NCBI RefSeq assembly: GCF_014058705.1
Contig: NZ_CP059692.1
Coordinates: 2,113,001 to 2,177,000, forward strand
Length of the DNA: 64,000 nucleotides
Direction of reading: 5' to 3'
DNA from: Aureimonas mangrovi
GTDB taxonomy: Bacteria > Pseudomonadota > Alphaproteobacteria > Rhizobiales > Rhizobiaceae
Under the pieces are notes generated by a model, which saw only the letters and a program-made list of their open reading frames with translations, was not told the origin of the DNA and made no database searches. Each line of letters opens with the position of its first letter. The first letter of the stretch is position 1. Position numbers and translations under genes: made by a program. Of the stretch, positions 1 to 9,489 are shown one piece after another.

Positions 1-3000
1 GGTGACGCCATCTCGCAGACGATCGAGGGCAATCTCGAGCGCGTCAGCGGCCTTCTCGAAGGCGTCGAAGGCAAGCTCGCGTCCGGCGTCGACGAGAAGG
101 CCACGCGTCTCGGCGGTGCGCTCGACGAGCGTGTCGCGCGCTTCGCCTCGCTGGTCGACGACAACCGCGTGCGCCTCGAGCGCGGCCTGGAGGAGCGTCT
201 GGGCGCCTTCGAACGCCTGCTCGCCGACCGCAGCGAGGCGATCACCGTCTCCTTCGATGCCGGCCATCGCTCCGTCTCCGGCATGCTCGACGACCATTCC
301 ACGCGCCTGTTCGGCGGCATTGAGGAGCGCGCACGCGACCTGTCCCGCTCGATCGAGGACAAGCTCACCGGCAGCGATGCGCTCATGCGCGAGAGCAGCG
401 AGCGCATTCTTGCTTCGCTCGACAACCACGCCGCGCAGCTCGACGAGCATGTCGTCAAGCGCCTCGAAGACGCTCTCGCCGTCTCCGCCGAGAGCCGCGA
501 ACGCTTCGTGGAACGTGTGTCTTCGGAGACCGCGAGCGTCCGCGAGACCTTCGACGAGGCCGCACGCCGCGTGGCCGACGAGCTTTCCGGCCGCGTCGAG
601 ACACTGTCGCAGGCCGTGGACGCCTCGCGCAAACGGATGATCGAAGGCTTCGACGAGGGCGCGGGTCGCTTCCGCGAGACGCTGGAAGAGCGCTCGGACG
701 GCTTCGCCAGGAATGTCGAGACCAGCCTTTCCAGCGCGCTGGCCGCAATGGAGAATGCGCTCGTTCTCATGACCGAAGGCCTAGACGGGCGCACGGCGAG
801 CCTCAAGGCTGTCGGAGACGACATCCGCGAGACCGTGCTTTCGGGCCTGGAGGACAAGCTTTCGGCGGTCCAGTCGCTGCTGGATGGCTCGCAAGCCGGC
901 TTCCTGGCGGGGATCGATGAGCGCGCGTCCCTTTTCGGAGCTGCCATCGACGAGCGACGCGACGCGCTGGCCGGTTCGGTCGACGAGCGCCTCACCGCCC
1001 TTCGCGAGACGCTCTCGCAGATCGATGCCCGCGTCTCCGGTGCGCTGGAGGATCAGCGCATCGACATCGCGACCAATGTCGAGGAGGCCGCCCGCTCGCT
1101 CGCCGCGACGCTCAGCGACCGCGCCGACGATGTGCGCCGCGCACTGGAGGACAGCGCCGGCGAGATCGGCCAGGCCCTCGATACGCGCCGCGAGGAGATC
1201 GCGGCCGTTCTCAACGGCGGCACGGACAACCTCAACACAGCTTTCGAGGAGCGTACCCAGGCAATTGCCACCACGCTCGAGCGTGGCCTCGGCAACGTCG
1301 AGCGCACGCTCGCCAACCGCGCCTCGCTGATCGCCGAGGCACTGCGCGAGGCGATCGTTTCCGCCACCGGGCTCATGGGTGCCGAGGCCGAGCGTGCCCG
1401 CGAAGGGCTCGAGGAGCAGACAAGGCGCCTCGCGCTCAGTGTCGGCGAGATCGGCACCGTGTTCGACCGCTCCAGCCAGACGGCACGCGAAAGCTTCAGC
1501 GCCGAGGCCGAGCGCTTCGGCGCGATGCTGGAGGAGATCGCCAGCGGCCTGCGCAGCCGCACGGAGGAAGCCCGTGAACTTCTGTCCGGCGAAGGCGAAC
1601 GCGTCGCGACGAGCTTCACCGAGGCGAGCCGCAATCTCCGCCAGATCGCCGAGGACGTCCGCGGCGACCTCTCGCAGGACGCCGATACGCTGGCCAAGCG
1701 CCTTGCCGACGTCTCCGCGCAGTTGCGCCAGGAGGCCGAGGAGGCCCGTGCGGGGCTTTCGGCGGAGGGTGGCCGGTTCGTCACGCAGATCGGCGGCGCC
1801 TCGCTGGCGATGCGCACCGAGGCGGAGGCCGCCCATTCGCGCCTCTCCGGGGTGGCGGGCGAGTTCGTCGAGACGCTCGGCGGCCTGACCACGCGCTTCA
1901 CCGAAGAGACCGAAAGCGCGCGCCGCGCGCTCGACCGCGGCTCCTCTTCGCTTGTCTCGTCGATCGGCGAAGCGACAAGCCTTCTGCGCGATGCCGGCGC
2001 AAGCTCGCGCGAGAACCTCTCGGAGAATGCCGCGCTCATGGCGTCGAGCTTCGAGACCGTCTCGCACACGCTCGCCGAGGAGATGGCGCGCGTTCGCACC
2101 GAGATGGGCGAGCGTACCACGCAGATCCGCGAGACGCTGGCGCGCGACGCCGCAAGCTTCTCCGAAACGGTGGCAGGCGCGGCCCTCGCCATCCGTTCGG
2201 CGACCGAGGCTTCGTCGTCGAACCTCGACGAGCGCGCTTCCCGCTTCACGCAGGAAATGGCCGCCCTCACCGAGCAGCTTCGCGAGGCGCTCGGCGATAC
2301 GTCGCAGACGCTCGGCGGCGAGCTTCGTGCCGCCGGCGGCGTCCTGCGCGAGGAGGCCGATGCGGTTTCGCGTGGCCTGCGCGCGGACGTCCAGTCGATC
2401 ACGCGCACGCTGCGTGAGGATGCGACCGGCGTTTCTGCCGGATTCGCCAACGATCTCGAAGGGATCCGGCGCACCGTTCTCAGCGAGGGCGAAGCGCTTT
2501 CCGAGCGTCTTGCAGGTGTGTCCGTGGCCCTTCGCGTGGAAGCCGACAAGGCTCGCCAGGCCATGCTCGATGGCGCCGGTGCCTTCGGCGAGGAGATCAC
2601 GGAACGGGTGGCCGCGTCCCAGCATGCTCTGGCCGAGCGCGCGAGCGCCATCGGCTCCGAGTTCGACGGACATCTCTCCGCCTTCGAGGCGCTGTTCGCC
2701 GGTCGCAGCCGCGAAATCGCCCGCCTCATCGAGGAGGAGGCCCGCCCGCTCGCCGACCGCTTCTCCGCCAGCGGCGAGGAGATCGGCGCGGCGCTCGACG
2801 AGAGCGCCCGTGCCGCCGCCGACCGCCTGCGCATGGAGAACGAGCGTCTGGCGGCCGACTTCGCCCGCAACGCCGAAGAGGCGATCGGGCGCATCCGACA
2901 GAGCTCAGGCGAGATCGCCGAGATTCTGTCGGAGCGCTCGGATGCGGCGGCGGACGTGCTGGCCGGCGCCCGTACGCGCCTCGGCGACGAGGTTGAGGGC

Positions 3001-4548
3001 CTGATCGGGCGCCTCGGCGAGGCCGGCAGCTCACTGCATGCGCTCGTCGACCGAGCGTCGTCGGAGTTCACCGCCGTCGAGACCGCCTTGTCCGAGACGC
3101 GCGAGCGCTTCGGCGAGGGCGCCGAACGCGCCGCCGGCTCGATCGCCGAGACCTCGCGACGCCTGGAGAACAACGTCCAGACGCTCGACGGCCTGTCGGC
3201 CAACGCTTTCGAGCAGATTTCCGAGATCGCCGAGCGCTTCGGCGAACATGGAAGGATGCTGACCGAGGCGACGGCGCTCATCGACGCGACCCAGATGCGC
3301 CTGGGCACTTCGCTCGCCGAGCGCCAGGCGAGCCTGGAGGCGTTGTCCAACGGTCTCGTCGCGCGCTCCGAGGAGATCGGCGCGACGATCCGGTCCTTCG
3401 AGGAAGTCGTCGAGCGCGTGTTCGACGGAACCGGCGAGCGCTCGCGCAATCTGGCGAACGACCTGTCGACGCGCCTCACCGCGACGCTGGACGAGGCCGG
3501 ACGCCGGCTGGAGTCCACGCAGGCCATATCGCGCGAGGCCGCGGATGAGATCCGCGAGACGGTGCGCACCGTGGTCGAGGAGGCGGCCCAGCGCTTCGCG
3601 CAGGCGACCGAGGAGATGCGCGGCACCGCCTCGTCGCTGCGCGGCGAACTCGAGACAACGCGCGAGGAACTCAAGCGTGGCGTCTTCGATCTGCCGGAAG
3701 AGGCTCGCGAAAGCACGCAGGCCATGCGCCGGGCGGTGTCGGACCAGATCCGCGCCCTGCGCGAGCTGGGCGACATCGTCGCCCAGTCCGGCCGCTCGCT
3801 GGACGTGCGCGCGCCTCGTGCGGCGGCCGTCGAGGCTCGGACCGTCAGCGCCGTGAAGACGGACGCGCAGGCCGAGGACGTCCGTTCCGCCGGCGCCATC
3901 CTCTCCGAGGGCAATCTCGCTCGCGACCTGCGCGGCTCTTTCGACACGAGCCGCCCTGGGCCGGTTCGTCCGGCACCGGTCGCGGCGCAGCCTGTCGCCA
4001 CACAGCCACCGCGAGCGTCCTCTGCGCCGCTCCGCCCGGCGGCGAGCCCGGCACCGGTGGCCGGCGAAGGCGCGCGTTCGGGTGGCTGGGTCTCCGATCT
4101 TCTGCGCCGGGCTTCGCGCGAGCCGGATGAGGCCGAGGTCGAGGCTTCCGACCAAGCCATCGCCGCGGCGGCAACCGGTGGCCCGGCGCCTCGCTCGGTC
4201 GAGCATGTCGAGGAATCGCTGAACTCGCTGTCGGTCGACATCGCCCGCGCGATCGACCATGACGCCTCGCTGGAGCTCTGGGACCGCTACCGCAACGGCG
4301 AGCGCAACGTGTTCACGCGCCGCCTCTACACGCTGAAGGGCCAGCAGACCTTCGACGAAATCCGCCGCAAGTATCAGCGCGACGGCGATTTCAAGAAGGC
4401 GGTGGATCGGTACATCGGCGATTTCGAGATGCTGCTCGCGGACGTGCAACGCAACGATGCCGACAGCACCCGCACACGCGGCTATCTCGGCTCGGACACC
4501 GGCAAGGTCTACACGATGCTAGCCCACGCCTCCGGCCGCTTCGACTGA
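1..4548 (+). CDS. Giant coiled-coil protein, GPR/RgsE-like (5' end outside window)
   Basis: The frame is open from the first base, so the start lies upstream; 1,515 residues are visible. Almost all of it is uninterrupted amphipathic helix made of loose repeats (LDERxxxLxxxLEE-like), rich in Ala, Glu, Arg and Ser, with no long hydrophobic stretch. A Pro/Ala-rich linker follows (about visible residues 1,320-1,360), then a compact C-terminal segment of about 115 residues ending YTMLAHASGRFD. Size, apolipoprotein-like helices and the distinct tail fit the growth-pole-ring protein of Hyphomicrobiales (GPR in Agrobacterium, RgsE in Sinorhizobium), which organises unipolar growth. The family link is recalled from architecture, not from a search; a different giant coiled-coil protein is the alternative. 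The gene ends in a strong hairpin shared with the convergent lipoprotein operon. Confidence 0.7.
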   Translation, partial: GDAISQTIEGNLERVSGLLEGVEGKLASGVDEKATRLGGALDERVARFASLVDDNRVRLERGLEERLGAFERLLADRSEAITVSFDAGHRSVSGMLDDHSTRLFGGIEERARDLSRSIEDKLTGSDALMRESSERILASLDNHAAQLDEHVVKRLEDALAVSAESRERFVERVSSETASVRETFDEAARRVADELSGRVETLSQAVDASRKRMIEGFDEGAGRFRETLEERSDGFARNVETSLSSALAAMENALVLMTEGLDGRTASLKAVGDDIRETVLSGLEDKLSAVQSLLDGSQAGFLAGIDERASLFGAAIDERRDALAGSVDERLTALRETLSQIDARVSGALEDQRIDIATNVEEAARSLAATLSDRADDVRRALEDSAGEIGQALDTRREEIAAVLNGGTDNLNTAFEERTQAIATTLERGLGNVERTLANRASLIAEALREAIVSATGLMGAEAERAREGLEEQTRRLALSVGEIGTVFDRSSQTARESFSAEAERFGAMLEEIASGLRSRTEEARELLSGEGERVATSFTEASRNLRQIAEDVRGDLSQDADTLAKRLADVSAQLRQEAEEARAGLSAEGGRFVTQIGGASLAMRTEAEAAHSRLSGVAGEFVETLGGLTTRFTEETESARRALDRGSSSLVSSIGEATSLLRDAGASSRENLSENAALMASSFETVSHTLAEEMARVRTEMGERTTQIRETLARDAASFSETVAGAALAIRSATEASSSNLDERASRFTQEMAALTEQLREALGDTSQTLGGELRAAGGVLREEADAVSRGLRADVQSITRTLREDATGVSAGFANDLEGIRRTVLSEGEALSERLAGVSVALRVEADKARQAMLDGAGAFGEEITERVAASQHALAERASAIGSEFDGHLSAFEALFAGRSREIARLIEEEARPLADRFSASGEEIGAALDESARAAADRLRMENERLAADFARNAEEAIGRIRQSSGEIAEILSERSDAAADVLAGARTRLGDEVEGLIGRLGEAGSSLHALVDRASSEFTAVETALSETRERFGEGAERAAGSIAETSRRLENNVQTLDGLSANAFEQISEIAERFGEHGRMLTEATALIDATQMRLGTSLAERQASLEALSNGLVARSEEIGATIRSFEEVVERVFDGTGERSRNLANDLSTRLTATLDEAGRRLESTQAISREAADEIRETVRTVVEEAAQRFAQATEEMRGTASSLRGELETTREELKRGVFDLPEEARESTQAMRRAVSDQIRALRELGDIVAQSGRSLDVRAPRAAAVEARTVSAVKTDAQAEDVRSAGAILSEGNLARDLRGSFDTSRPGPVRPAPVAAQPVATQPPRASSAPLRPAASPAPVAGEGARSGGWVSDLLRRASREPDEAEVEASDQAIAAAATGGPAPRSVEHVEESLNSLSVDIARAIDHDASLELWDRYRNGERNVFTRRLYTLKGQQTFDEIRRKYQRDGDFKKAVDRYIGDFEMLLADVQRNDADSTRTRGYLGSDTGKVYTMLAHASGRFD

Positions 4549-4636
4549 AGCGGCTTGGCGCCGCACCCCAGGGGGCGAGGCCGCGCCCTGGTCCGTTGAT
4601 GCTGAGTGCTCCCTTGGGGGGAAGCCTAGAAAAGAC

Positions 4637-4671
4637 AAAGGCCCGGTCGACGAGAGTCGGCCGGGCCTTTT
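4637..4671. terminator. Bidirectional Rho-independent terminator
   Basis: A 15 bp stem (4637-4651 with 4656-4670, one G-T pair) closes a GAGA loop. T-rich sequence follows on the plus side and T-rich flank also follows on the minus side. It sits between two convergent genes and can stop both the giant coiled-coil gene and the lipid-transport operon. Confidence 0.9.
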
Positions 4672-4694
4672 CGTATCGGGCGAGGCCTCGTCCC

Positions 4695-5288
4695 TCAGAG
4701 CGTGCGCAGCGTCCAGGCGACGATCTCGTCCGTGACCTGTGAGAACGCCTGATTGAGCGCCACGACATAGGCCGGGTTGCCGCTGCCCTGCAGGGGCACG
4801 CGGGCCTGGAAGATCTGCGAAGCGCGCACCACACCGCTGCGATCGTTCAACGCCTTCACCGAGATCTCGACGACGGCCGCCGATTCATCGAGCGCGATCT
4901 CGAAGCGCCGGATCTCGGTGACGATCTGGAAGTCGATCGCCAGCCCTTGGCCGGGCACGCCGACAGCGCCCGCGCGGCCGGTGTTCTGGAAGGCCTGGAG
5001 AAGACGAAGCTGGACGAGGCGCGGCAGGCGATCGGTCCACTGCGCGTCGGCCAGATACTCGACGGTGAGCGCGCTGGGCTGGATGGCGATCTGCTGGCTG
5101 TCCAGCGTGCGCACAGCCGTCGGCTCGGCGATGAGAAGTTGCGTGCGCGTCGCCGCGCTACCTCTCGGCGCGCCAACCGGCGCCTCCAGATCGAAGGTCT
5201 GCGGCGGAGTGGAGAAGGAGGCGCAGCCGGCCAGAAGCAGCGCGGCGAGGCCGGCGGTCAGAAGGCGCGCGGCGCGTGCCGTGTTCAT
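4695..5288 (-). CDS. ABC-type transport auxiliary lipoprotein (PqiC/DUF330-like)
   Basis: A 197-residue lipoprotein whose N-terminus has a basic start, a hydrophobic stretch and the lipobox LLLAGC, so it should be lipidated at that Cys and placed in a periplasm-facing membrane. The rest resembles the auxiliary lipoprotein domain found with MCE systems (PqiC), including FDLEAPVG near the mature N-terminus and an LVQLRLLQAF helix. I chose the ATG at 5288 because GAGGGGG lies just upstream and the signal peptide then starts correctly; a longer frame to 5345 exists. It is the last gene of the permease, ATPase, MCE, lipoprotein operon, 53 bp after the MCE gene, and probably links the MCE tunnel to the outer membrane. 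Confidence 0.85.
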   Translation of the reverse strand: MNTARAARLLTAGLAALLLAGCASFSTPPQTFDLEAPVGAPRGSAATRTQLLIAEPTAVRTLDSQQIAIQPSALTVEYLADAQWTDRLPRLVQLRLLQAFQNTGRAGAVGVPGQGLAIDFQIVTEIRRFEIALDESAAVVEISVKALNDRSGVVRASQIFQARVPLQGSGNPAYVVALNQAFSQVTDEIVAWTLRTL

Positions 5289-5341
5289 GGGTGTCCCCCT
5301 CATCGTATGCCCTGTCTGTCCCACGAGCGACGAAATCCCGC

Positions 5342-7276
5342 TCATCGCCGTGTCCGTCCGTCGAACTGGCGCACGTCGCCCGAGCCCGAACCACCGGTGA
5401 TGATGCGGCTCGGATTGTTCGCAAGGTCGGTGATGGCGCGTTCGACGCGCGTGATCGAATCCGTCGTCGTGCGCGCCAGCCCCTGGATCTCGCGCAAGCT
5501 CTGGTCGGAGAGGTTCGTCACGCTCGCCGAGATCGGCGTGATGCCGCTGCGGATGGCGTTCGCGGCTTCCTGGATTGAGACCAGCGTCTCGCGCGCCTGG
5601 GAGGTCAGGCCCTCGCTGTTCGGCCCGTTGAGGAGCGTGTCAACCTGCGCGATCACCGCATCGACCCGCGCGGAGGCGACGCGCAGATTGGCGCTCGTCT
5701 CCTGCACGTCGGTGATGATGGTATCGATATCCTCGCGTCGCGCGCCGATGTCGCGAGCGATGTTGCCCACCTCGTCCGCCGCGCTGGCGATGTTGCCGGA
5801 GGCTGCGGAAACGTCCGTCACCGCCTGGTTCACCAGCGCCGGATCGATGCCGGCGAGAATCTGGTCGACGAGGCCGCGCGTGTCGTCGAGACCGGCGAGC
5901 GACTGCTGCAGTGATGTGAGGACGATGTTGGCACCGGAGATAAACTCCTGCACCTGCGGCGAGCGCTCGTTGAGCGCCGAGGTGAAGCCGGAGACGCTTT
6001 CGACGGTCGAGCGGACCTGAGCGGGATCGATCGCGGCAGAGATTTCACGCGCCGAGACGAGCGTCTCGTCGAGATTGCCGGCAATGCTCGTCGCGCGGTC
6101 GGAGATGGGCCCGAGCGTGCCCAAGAACTGGCTGATGCCGGCGATGTTCTGGCGGATCGCGTCGCCGAAGGCGTCGAAATTCTCCGCGCCGTCGGCAATC
6201 GCCGCGACGGCTCGCGCGATGGCCGCGTTCTGGCCGCGGATCGTCCCCGTGAAGTCGGCGATATTGTCGATCGCCTGATCGATCGTTGCGACGTCGATGG
6301 CTTCGATCACGGCCTGTGCGGATTGCAGCGTCGAATCGAGGCGCGTGGCCACGCTCGTCGCGCTCTCCGAGAGCGGCCCGAGATTGGCGAGGAACTGGTC
6401 GATCTGGTCCGCATTGCGATCCACCGTCTCGCCGATCACGCCAAAGCCCTCGGCGGCGGTCGAGACGGATTCGATCGCCGAGGCAAAAGCCGGGGTCTGC
6501 TCGCGCACCGCGTCGGTGATGGCGGCGACGTTCTCGATCGACTGGTTGATGGACTGTGAATCGAGCGCGCCGATGAAGGCCGAGACCTCGTCGATCAGGC
6601 CTGGAAGCTGGAGGGCGACGCCGTTGGCGCTGGTCGCCAGGCGTCCGAGGCTGCCGACGAAATCCTCGATCTGGTCTGCGTTCTCGGCAAGGCTCGCGGT
6701 GAAGATGTCGACGTTACCGGAGGTGCGCGCGATGTTGTTGGCCGTCGTCGTGACCGCCGGCCCGACCTCCTGAACGAGGCGTTCGAACTCGCCGAGGATG
6801 TTGTTGGCGCGGTCGGAGATGTCACGGGCTGTCGCGAGGATGTCGGTGACGTCCGAGGGGTTGGCGCGAATGACGGGCGTTGCCCCCTGCTCCAGCGCCG
6901 AGGTGATGATGTTGCGGTCGTTCATGTTGCCGCCGGTCAGGCCGATGAAGCCGATGCCGGTGAGGCCCTGAAAGCCGATGGAAGCCTGGGTGGAGGTGGT
7001 GATCGGTGTGTTGCGATCGACCTGCGTGGTCGCGATCACGGTGCGCGGATCGTTCGGGTCGATGCGCAGATTGGTGACGGAGCCGACGTTCAGGCCGTTG
7101 AACAGCACCTGGCTGCCCTGGCTCAGACCCGAGACCGAGCCCTGGATGCGCACGACGAGAGGCACGCGCGTGTTGGAATCGGAAACGTTGGCCGACCAGT
7201 AGACGAAGCCGAAGCTCGCCGCGAGGATCACCAGCGTGAAGATGCCGACGAGAACGTAATTGGCGCGGTTTTCCAT
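5342..7276 (-). CDS. MCE-domain lipid-transport protein with long repeat region
   Basis: A 644-residue MlaD-family protein. One N-terminal membrane anchor (about residues 6-26) precedes a single MCE domain (about 40-120; landmark SQGSQVLFNGLNVGSV), which should form a lipid-conducting ring in the periplasm. The long remainder is helical and contains at least three tandem copies of an 89-residue unit, each carrying a DQIxxFLxxLGPL-like stretch (see findings), far longer than E. coli MlaD (about 180 residues). Its ATG shares one base with the stop of the ATPase gene (TGATG), so the two are probably translationally coupled. It likely bridges inner and outer membrane for phospholipid or sterol traffic; the substrate cannot be read from sequence. 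Confidence 0.9.
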   Translation of the reverse strand: MENRANYVLVGIFTLVILAASFGFVYWSANVSDSNTRVPLVVRIQGSVSGLSQGSQVLFNGLNVGSVTNLRIDPNDPRTVIATTQVDRNTPITTSTQASIGFQGLTGIGFIGLTGGNMNDRNIITSALEQGATPVIRANPSDVTDILATARDISDRANNILGEFERLVQEVGPAVTTTANNIARTSGNVDIFTASLAENADQIEDFVGSLGRLATSANGVALQLPGLIDEVSAFIGALDSQSINQSIENVAAITDAVREQTPAFASAIESVSTAAEGFGVIGETVDRNADQIDQFLANLGPLSESATSVATRLDSTLQSAQAVIEAIDVATIDQAIDNIADFTGTIRGQNAAIARAVAAIADGAENFDAFGDAIRQNIAGISQFLGTLGPISDRATSIAGNLDETLVSAREISAAIDPAQVRSTVESVSGFTSALNERSPQVQEFISGANIVLTSLQQSLAGLDDTRGLVDQILAGIDPALVNQAVTDVSAASGNIASAADEVGNIARDIGARREDIDTIITDVQETSANLRVASARVDAVIAQVDTLLNGPNSEGLTSQARETLVSIQEAANAIRSGITPISASVTNLSDQSLREIQGLARTTTDSITRVERAITDLANNPSRIITGGSGSGDVRQFDGRTRR

Positions 7277-8139
7277 CAGTCTTTCCCGTCGAAGGAAGCG
7301 TTTTCGTCTTGGGCGGGCGCGTCCTTCGCGCCGCCGTCCGGCGGCACGATGGTGCGCGCGCGCTTGCCGTGGAAGTACGTCTGCACCCACGGATCGTCGC
7401 ATTCGAGCATGGTCTGGAGCGGACCTTCCACCAGGACCTTCTTCTGGCCGAGCACCGCGATGCGGTCGCAGGCCTGGAAGAGCGAGTCGAGGTCGTGCGT
7501 GACCATGTAGACGCTGAGGCCGAGCGTATCGCGCAGCGTCATGATGAGCTCGTCGAACTCTGCCGCGCCGATCGGGTCTAGGCCCGAGGTCGGCTCGTCG
7601 AGGAAGACGATGTCGGGGTCGAGCGCCAGCGCGCGGGCGAGCGCGGCACGCTTGATCATGCCGCCCGAAAGCTCGGATGGGTATTTTCCGGCGGCGTCGG
7701 GCGCGAGGCCGACGAGATCGATCTTCAGCCGAGCGAGGTCTTCCATCAGCTTCGGCGAGATGTCGAGATATTCGCGCATCGGCACCTGGATGTTCTCCAG
7801 GACGGTCAGCGAGGAGAACAGCGCACCCTGCTGGAAGAGAACGCCCCAACGCTGCTCGACCGAAAGGCGCTGCGCGTCGTTCGCCCGCTCATAGTCAACG
7901 CCGAAGACCTCGATCGTGCCGGCCTGCTTGGGGTTGAGGCCGAGGATCGTGCGCAGGAGCACCGACTTGCCGGTGCCCGACGCGCCGACGAAGCCGAGGA
8001 TCTCGCCGCGCCGCACGTCGAGATCGAGGCCGTCGAGGATCTGCTTCGAGCCGAAGGACACCGAAACGCCGCGCGCACGGATGATGACGTCGTCGTCGCG
8101 CTCCTCGCTTGCGGCGTCCGGTCGGGTCCGCTCGTCCAT
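7276..8139 (-). CDS. mlaF: MlaF-like ABC transporter ATPase
   Basis: A 287-residue ABC ATPase with Walker A GASGTGKS (about residue 53), signature LSGGMIKRAALARA, Walker B IVFLDEP, the following SGLDP and a switch His in VTHD. The GGM-type signature is typical of the MlaF/Ttg2A group that powers MCE systems. It lies one base after the permease stop and shares one base with the MCE start, so permease, ATPase and MCE protein are one coupled operon. A C-terminal extension of about 40 residues (TYFHGKRARTIV onwards) is charged and probably disordered. It drives lipid movement at the inner membrane. Confidence 0.93.
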   Translation of the reverse strand: MDERTRPDAASEERDDDVIIRARGVSVSFGSKQILDGLDLDVRRGEILGFVGASGTGKSVLLRTILGLNPKQAGTIEVFGVDYERANDAQRLSVEQRWGVLFQQGALFSSLTVLENIQVPMREYLDISPKLMEDLARLKIDLVGLAPDAAGKYPSELSGGMIKRAALARALALDPDIVFLDEPTSGLDPIGAAEFDELIMTLRDTLGLSVYMVTHDLDSLFQACDRIAVLGQKKVLVEGPLQTMLECDDPWVQTYFHGKRARTIVPPDGGAKDAPAQDENASFDGKD

Positions 8140-8140
8140 C

Positions 8141-9385
8141 TCAGTACCCGATCGCTGCGTAGAAGATGGCGAAGATGCCGTCGACGAGGATGACGAGGAA
8201 GATCGCCTTCACCACCGCCGAGGTGACGTGGCGGCCGAGGCTTTCCGCGCTGCCGCCGACGCGCATGCCCTCGACGGAGGCGACGACACCGATGATGATC
8301 GCCATGAAAGGCGCCTTGATGAGGCCCGCGAAGATCGAGGCCATGTCCACGGCCTCGCGCAGACGCGCGATGAAGGCCTCGGGCGTAATGCCCGAATAGG
8401 TCCAGGCGACGAGGCCGGCGCCCAAGAGCCCGCAGATGTTGGCGACGAAGGCCAGGAGCGGCAGCACGATGGTCAGCGCGACGAGGCGCGGGAAGACGAG
8501 GACGCCGATCGGGTTGAGGCCGATGACGTGGAGCGCGTCCACTTCCTCACGCATCTTCATGGAGCCGATCTCGGCGGTGATGGCGCTGCCGGAGCGGCCC
8601 GCCACCATGATCGCGGTGAGAAGAACGCCGATCTCGCGCAGGGTCAGGATGCCGACGAGATCGACGACGAAGATCTCGGCGCCGAAATAACGAAGCTGGA
8701 AGGCGCCCTGCTGGGCGATGATGCCGCCGATCAGGAAGCTCATCAGCGCGATGATCGGCAGGGCGCGCACGCCCATGCGATCCATCTGGTTGACGATCGC
8801 GGCCGGGCGGAACTGCGTCTTGCCGGTCAGCCGGCGGCCGGCGCCATAGAGCGAGGCGCCGATGATGTTGAGCCCTGCGACGAATTCCGAGCCGAGGCCG
8901 GCGACGCTGCGCCCGAGCCCGTCGAGAAGCGTGATCGGCCCGAAGGACATGCCCCGCTTCTGCGGCGCCGGGCGATCGGTATCGAGGGCGCGCCGCACCG
9001 CCTCGAAAAGCGAGGCGTTGCCGCCCTCCACGCCCTCGAACCGCAGCTCGGCGCCCTTTTCGCCGAGCGCGCGCGCCAAGGTCTCGATGAGGTATGCGCC
9101 GGACGTGTCCAGGCGGCCGACATCGGTGCAGTCCATCACGATTGTGCGGCCGAGATCGGCCTTGCGCGTCTCCGCGACCGTCTTCTCCACCGAGCCGACC
9201 GTGCGGGCCAGCCAGTCACCCGTCACCTTGAGGCGCAGGCCGCCCTCGCCCTTCTCGGCCTCAAGCGCGGGAGGGACGGTGGGCCGTCCGCCGGCCTTCG
9301 TGGCCTTTTCGGCATCGGGGATGTCGAGCATCGTGTCGATTTCAGCCCTGGCTTGGTCTATTGCCACCAGACGCGGCGTATTCAA
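8141..9385 (-). CDS. mlaE: MlaE-family permease with N-terminal STAS-like domain
   Basis: A 414-residue inner-membrane protein. Residues about 50-150 form a STAS-like domain (IVMDCTDVGRLDTSGAYLIE), and about 160-414 is a typical MlaE/YrbE permease with helices such as IALMSFLIGGIIAQQ and the conserved EIGSMKMREEVDAL loop. In gammaproteobacteria the STAS partner (MlaB) is a separate protein; here it is fused, as is common in alphaproteobacteria. The first start is TTG at 9385, preceded by GGAAA; an internal Met near residue 19 would cost only unconserved sequence. It is the first gene of the operon and forms the channel core with the ATPase and MCE ring. Confidence 0.9.
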   Translation of the reverse strand: MNTPRLVAIDQARAEIDTMLDIPDAEKATKAGGRPTVPPALEAEKGEGGLRLKVTGDWLARTVGSVEKTVAETRKADLGRTIVMDCTDVGRLDTSGAYLIETLARALGEKGAELRFEGVEGGNASLFEAVRRALDTDRPAPQKRGMSFGPITLLDGLGRSVAGLGSEFVAGLNIIGASLYGAGRRLTGKTQFRPAAIVNQMDRMGVRALPIIALMSFLIGGIIAQQGAFQLRYFGAEIFVVDLVGILTLREIGVLLTAIMVAGRSGSAITAEIGSMKMREEVDALHVIGLNPIGVLVFPRLVALTIVLPLLAFVANICGLLGAGLVAWTYSGITPEAFIARLREAVDMASIFAGLIKAPFMAIIIGVVASVEGMRVGGSAESLGRHVTSAVVKAIFLVILVDGIFAIFYAAIGY

Positions 9386-9489
9386 TTTCCGGGGCGGGAG
9401 CCCTGGCGTCTTGCCGAAGTGTTAACGGCCGGTCGATGCTTTGTCATTGCGACACGGCACGTCAGGCCCCGTAATCGCGAAGGTTTTCA

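Noticed and set aside
781-4241. Very long open frames antisense to the giant coiled-coil gene (630 and 1,062 codons)
   Set aside because: They mirror the Ala/Glu/Arg codons of the plus strand in very GC-rich repeats, are Arg/Ser- or Gly/Arg-rich, lack ribosome sites and show no recognisable domain.
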